From contig LNEG01000074.1 of the NCBI GenBank assembly GCA_001464865.1, positions 1-45,357 on the forward strand: DNA of 45,357 bases, in the 5' to 3' direction. Origin of the DNA: Burkholderiales bacterium Ga0074133. GTDB lineage: Bacteria > Pseudomonadota > Gammaproteobacteria > Burkholderiales > Burkholderiaceae_C. Position 1 is the first letter of the stretch, and each line of letters starts with the position of its first letter. Of the stretch, positions 42,961 to 45,357 are shown one piece after another. Position numbers and translations under genes: made by a program. Below the pieces are notes generated by a model. The model made no database searches, was not told the origin of the DNA, and was given only the letters and a program-made list of their open reading frames with translations.

Positions 42961-42966
42961 CTCCTT
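42961..42966 (-). promoter_or_regulatory. Ribosome binding site overlapping the large-subunit stop codon
   Basis: AAGGAG on the minus strand overlaps the TAA stop (42967-42965) of the large-subunit gene and precedes ATG 42953 by seven bases. It fixes the start and suggests termination-reinitiation coupling. Confidence 0.75.
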
Positions 42967-45352
42967 ATGCCTTGGCACTTTGAATGGCTTCCCACACGCG
43001 GTGTGGCGATGCTGGCATGTCGAACTCCTTCACGCCCAGCGGGCGCAGGGCGTCCAGCACGGCGTTGATGACCGCAGGGGGCGAGCCGATGGCCCCCGCC
43101 TCGCCGCAGCCCTTGGTGCCCAGCGGGTTGTGCGTGCACGGGGTGCACACATGGCCGAGCTTGAACTCGGGGAAATCATCCGCGCGGGGCATGGCGTAGT
43201 CCATGAAGCTGCCGGTGAGCAGCTGGCCCGTCTCGCGGTCGTACACGCAGTTTTCCATCATGGCCTGGCCGATGCCCTGCACGAGCCCGCCATGCACCTG
43301 CCCTTCCACAATCATCGGGTTGATGATGGTGCCGAAGTCGTCCACCGCGGTGAACCTGTCCACCCGCGTGCTGCCGGTGGCGGGGTCGATTTCGACTTCG
43401 CAGATGTAGGTGCCGGCCGGGAAGGTGAAGTTGGTCGGGTCGTAGAACGCGGTTTCGTTCAGGCCCGGCTCCAGTACATCGAGCGGGTAGTTGTGCGGCA
43501 CATAGGCCGCCAGCGACACCTGGGCAAACGGGATCTTCTTGTCGGTGCCGCGCACGCTGAATTCGCCGCCGGCAAAGTCGATGTCCGCGTCGCTGGCTTC
43601 CATCAGGTGGGCCGCGATCTTCTTGGCCTTGGCCTCGATCTTGTCCAGGGCCTTCATGATGGCCGCACCGCCCACGCTGATGGAGCGCGAGCCGTAGGTG
43701 CCCATCCCAAACGGCACGCGGCCGGTGTCGCCGTGCACGATGTCCACGTTGTCCACCGGAATGCCCAGGCGTGCCGCCACCACCTGCGCAAAGGTCGTCT
43801 CATGCCCTTGCCCGTGGCTGTGCGAGCCGGTAAACACGGTCACGCTGCCCGTGGGATGAACGCGCACCTCGCCGCATTCAAAGAGGCCCGCCCGCGCGCC
43901 CAGCGCACCGGCAATGTTCGATGGCGCAATGCCGCAAGCCTCGATGTACGACGAGTAGCCAATGCCGCGCAGCATGCCCTTGGCCGCGCTGGCTGCCTTG
44001 CGCTGCTCGAAGCCGGCCACATCGGCCAGCTTGTTGGCACCGTCCATGCACGCAAAGAAGTCGCCCGTGTCGTACTGCAGCGCCACCGGTGTCTGGTAAG
44101 GAAAGCTGTTGATGAAATTGCGGCGGCGGATTTCGTCCTGGGGCAAGCCCATCTCCCACGCACAGCGGGTGACCAGGCGTTCCAGCAGGTACGTGGCCTC
44201 GGGGCGCCCGGCACCACGGTAGGCATCGACCGGCGCCGTGTTGGTGAACCACGAGTCCACCTCCACATACACCTGCGGCGTGCTGTACTGGCCCGCCAGC
44301 AGCGTGGCGTACAGGATGGTGGGCACGGCGCTGGCAAAGGTGCTCAGGTAGGCGCCCAGGTTGGCATCGGTGTGCACACGCAGCGCCAGGAACTTGCCGT
44401 CCTTGTCCATCGCCATCTCGGCGTGGCTCACGTGGTCACGGCCGTGCGCGTCAGAGAGAAATGCCTCGCTGCGGTCGGCCACCCACTTGATGTTGCGGTT
44501 GAGCTTCTTGGAGGCCCAGGTCAGGCACACGTCTTCGGCGTACAGGTAGATCTTGGAGCCGAAGCCGCCGCCCACGTCGGGCGCAATCACGCGCACCTTG
44601 TGCTCGGGCAGGCCCATCACGAAGGCCGTCATCAGCAGGCGCTCGACGTGCGGGTTCTGGTTGCTGACGTACAGCGTGTATTCGTCGCTGGCGCGGTTGT
44701 AGCTGCCGATGGCCGCGCGCGGCTCCATGGCGTTGGGGATCAGGCGGTTGTTGACCAAGTCGAGCTTGGTGACATGCGCCGCGTTGGCAAATGCGGCATC
44801 GACCGCGCCCTTGTCGCCAATGGCCCACTTGAAGCAGTGGTTGTCGGGGGCGATGTCGTGCAGGCCGGCACCGGCCACCGCACCCGCAGCCGCATCGGCC
44901 ACGTTGACCACCGCGGGCAGCACGTCGTAGTCCACCTCCACCAGTTCGGCAGCATCGCGCGCCTGCTGCTGCGTGTGGGCCACCACCATGGCTACATGGT
45001 CGCCCACATAGCGGACCTTGCCCTGGGCCAGGATGGGGTGTGGCGGCTCTTTCATGGGCTCGCCGTTGGTGCTGGTGATGAGCCAGCCGCAGGGCAGGCC
45101 GTTGATGTTGTCGGCCGCCACGTCAGCGCCCACAAACACGCCCAGCACGCCGGGCGCGGCTTTGGCGGCGTCAATGTTGATGCTGTTGATCTTCGCGTGC
45201 GCGTGCGGGGAGCGCACGAACACGGCGTGGCTTTGCGCAGCCAGCACCACATCGTCGGTGTACTGGCCCGCGCCGGTGAGAAAGCGATAGTCTTCCTTGC
45301 GGCGAACGGACTCGCCGATGTGCGGAAGGTTCGAGAAATCGGATGCACCCAT
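42965..45352 (-). CDS. Molybdenum hydroxylase large subunit, form II CoxL-like
   Basis: A 795-aa Mo-MCD-binding catalytic subunit of the xanthine dehydrogenase family. It shows GGGFGSK (261-267), the active-site loop AYRGAGR (377-383), a Gln-rich [11 protein letters not shown] segment for cofactor binding, and the catalytic Glu near 751 in GCGEAGAIG. The AYRGAGR loop is the form II type; genuine aerobic CO dehydrogenases (form I) have AYRCSFR with the Cu-ligating Cys, absent here. The enzyme therefore probably hydroxylates an organic substrate or aldehyde rather than oxidising CO. The order large subunit then FAD subunit, with the 2Fe-2S gene presumably upstream, fits the S-L-M order of form II operons. 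The gene starts five bases inside the window edge; the N-terminus looks complete. Confidence 0.92.
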   Translation of the reverse strand: MGASDFSNLPHIGESVRRKEDYRFLTGAGQYTDDVVLAAQSHAVFVRSPHAHAKINSINIDAAKAAPGVLGVFVGADVAADNINGLPCGWLITSTNGEPMKEPPHPILAQGKVRYVGDHVAMVVAHTQQQARDAAELVEVDYDVLPAVVNVADAAAGAVAGAGLHDIAPDNHCFKWAIGDKGAVDAAFANAAHVTKLDLVNNRLIPNAMEPRAAIGSYNRASDEYTLYVSNQNPHVERLLMTAFVMGLPEHKVRVIAPDVGGGFGSKIYLYAEDVCLTWASKKLNRNIKWVADRSEAFLSDAHGRDHVSHAEMAMDKDGKFLALRVHTDANLGAYLSTFASAVPTILYATLLAGQYSTPQVYVEVDSWFTNTAPVDAYRGAGRPEATYLLERLVTRCAWEMGLPQDEIRRRNFINSFPYQTPVALQYDTGDFFACMDGANKLADVAGFEQRKAASAAKGMLRGIGYSSYIEACGIAPSNIAGALGARAGLFECGEVRVHPTGSVTVFTGSHSHGQGHETTFAQVVAARLGIPVDNVDIVHGDTGRVPFGMGTYGSRSISVGGAAIMKALDKIEAKAKKIAAHLMEASDADIDFAGGEFSVRGTDKKIPFAQVSLAAYVPHNYPLDVLEPGLNETAFYDPTNFTFPAGTYICEVEIDPATGSTRVDRFTAVDDFGTIINPMIVEGQVHGGLVQGIGQAMMENCVYDRETGQLLTGSFMDYAMPRADDFPEFKLGHVCTPCTHNPLGTKGCGEAGAIGSPPAVINAVLDALRPLGVKEFDMPASPHRVWEAIQSAKA

Positions 45353-45357
45353 GGTCG

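Noticed and set aside
42965..45352. Aerobic carbon monoxide dehydrogenase (form I CoxL)
   Set aside because: Active-site loop is AYRGAGR, lacking the Cu-binding Cys of AYRCSFR; called form II instead.

Overview
The window is a chromosomal stretch of a high-GC betaproteobacterium. Protein types, dense ATGA-coupled operons and a short dispersed repeat that I associate with Comamonadaceae genomes point to Acidovorax or a close relative; this is inference from style and families, not a database match. No rRNA, tRNA, CRISPR array, transposase or prophage gene was seen.

Layout, left to right. (1) 1-4508: the 3' part of mutS, an Anbu-type proteasome-related peptidase and an alpha/beta hydrolase. 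(2) 4670-10694 (+): a tightly packed four-gene unit with a CruF/DUF422 carotenoid-type membrane enzyme, a DUF2236 (Lcp/MpaB-type) b-heme oxygenase, and two tandem 7TM-DISM diguanylate cyclases. (3) 10721-21888 (-): a MipA/OmpV porin-like gene behind uppP, then a complete mdtABC-type tripartite efflux operon with its own NodT-type outer-membrane lipoprotein. (4) 22238-25930 (+): a fused DUF2306/DUF6622-like membrane protein, two 2TM-domain proteins, and a LytS/LytTR two-component pair. (5) 25972-30329: an orphan ABC ATPase, a small unknown, two Tat-exported proteins (metallo-beta-lactamase fold, histidine phosphatase), a transglutaminase-like protein, and a 56-aa basic protein with a strong terminator. 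(6) 30483-36584: two divergent signalling operons. Leftward are REC, HD-GYP, periplasmic solute-binding protein and a two-PAS histidine kinase; rightward are an HTH-REC protein and a REC-HPt protein. Together they look like a split phosphorelay ending in c-di-GMP hydrolysis and transcription. (7) 36633-37852 (+): glutathione transferase and low-molecular-weight tyrosine phosphatase. (8) 37872-45352 (-): a molybdenum hydroxylase locus with a form II CoxL-like subunit, CoxM-like FAD subunit, CoxD-like AAA+ ATPase, CoxE-like VWA protein, membrane-anchored CoxG-like protein and XdhC.

The most interesting points are these: the coupling of a prenyl-chain-type oxygenase to two c-di-GMP synthases, the first of which has a one-residue insertion at the inhibitory site; the divergent six-gene phosphorelay; a 57-bp dispersed repeat present in three gapless intergenic copies, with probable decayed copies inside mutS and a kinase gene; and a form II molybdenum hydroxylase with a full CoxDEG/XdhC maturation set and unknown substrate.
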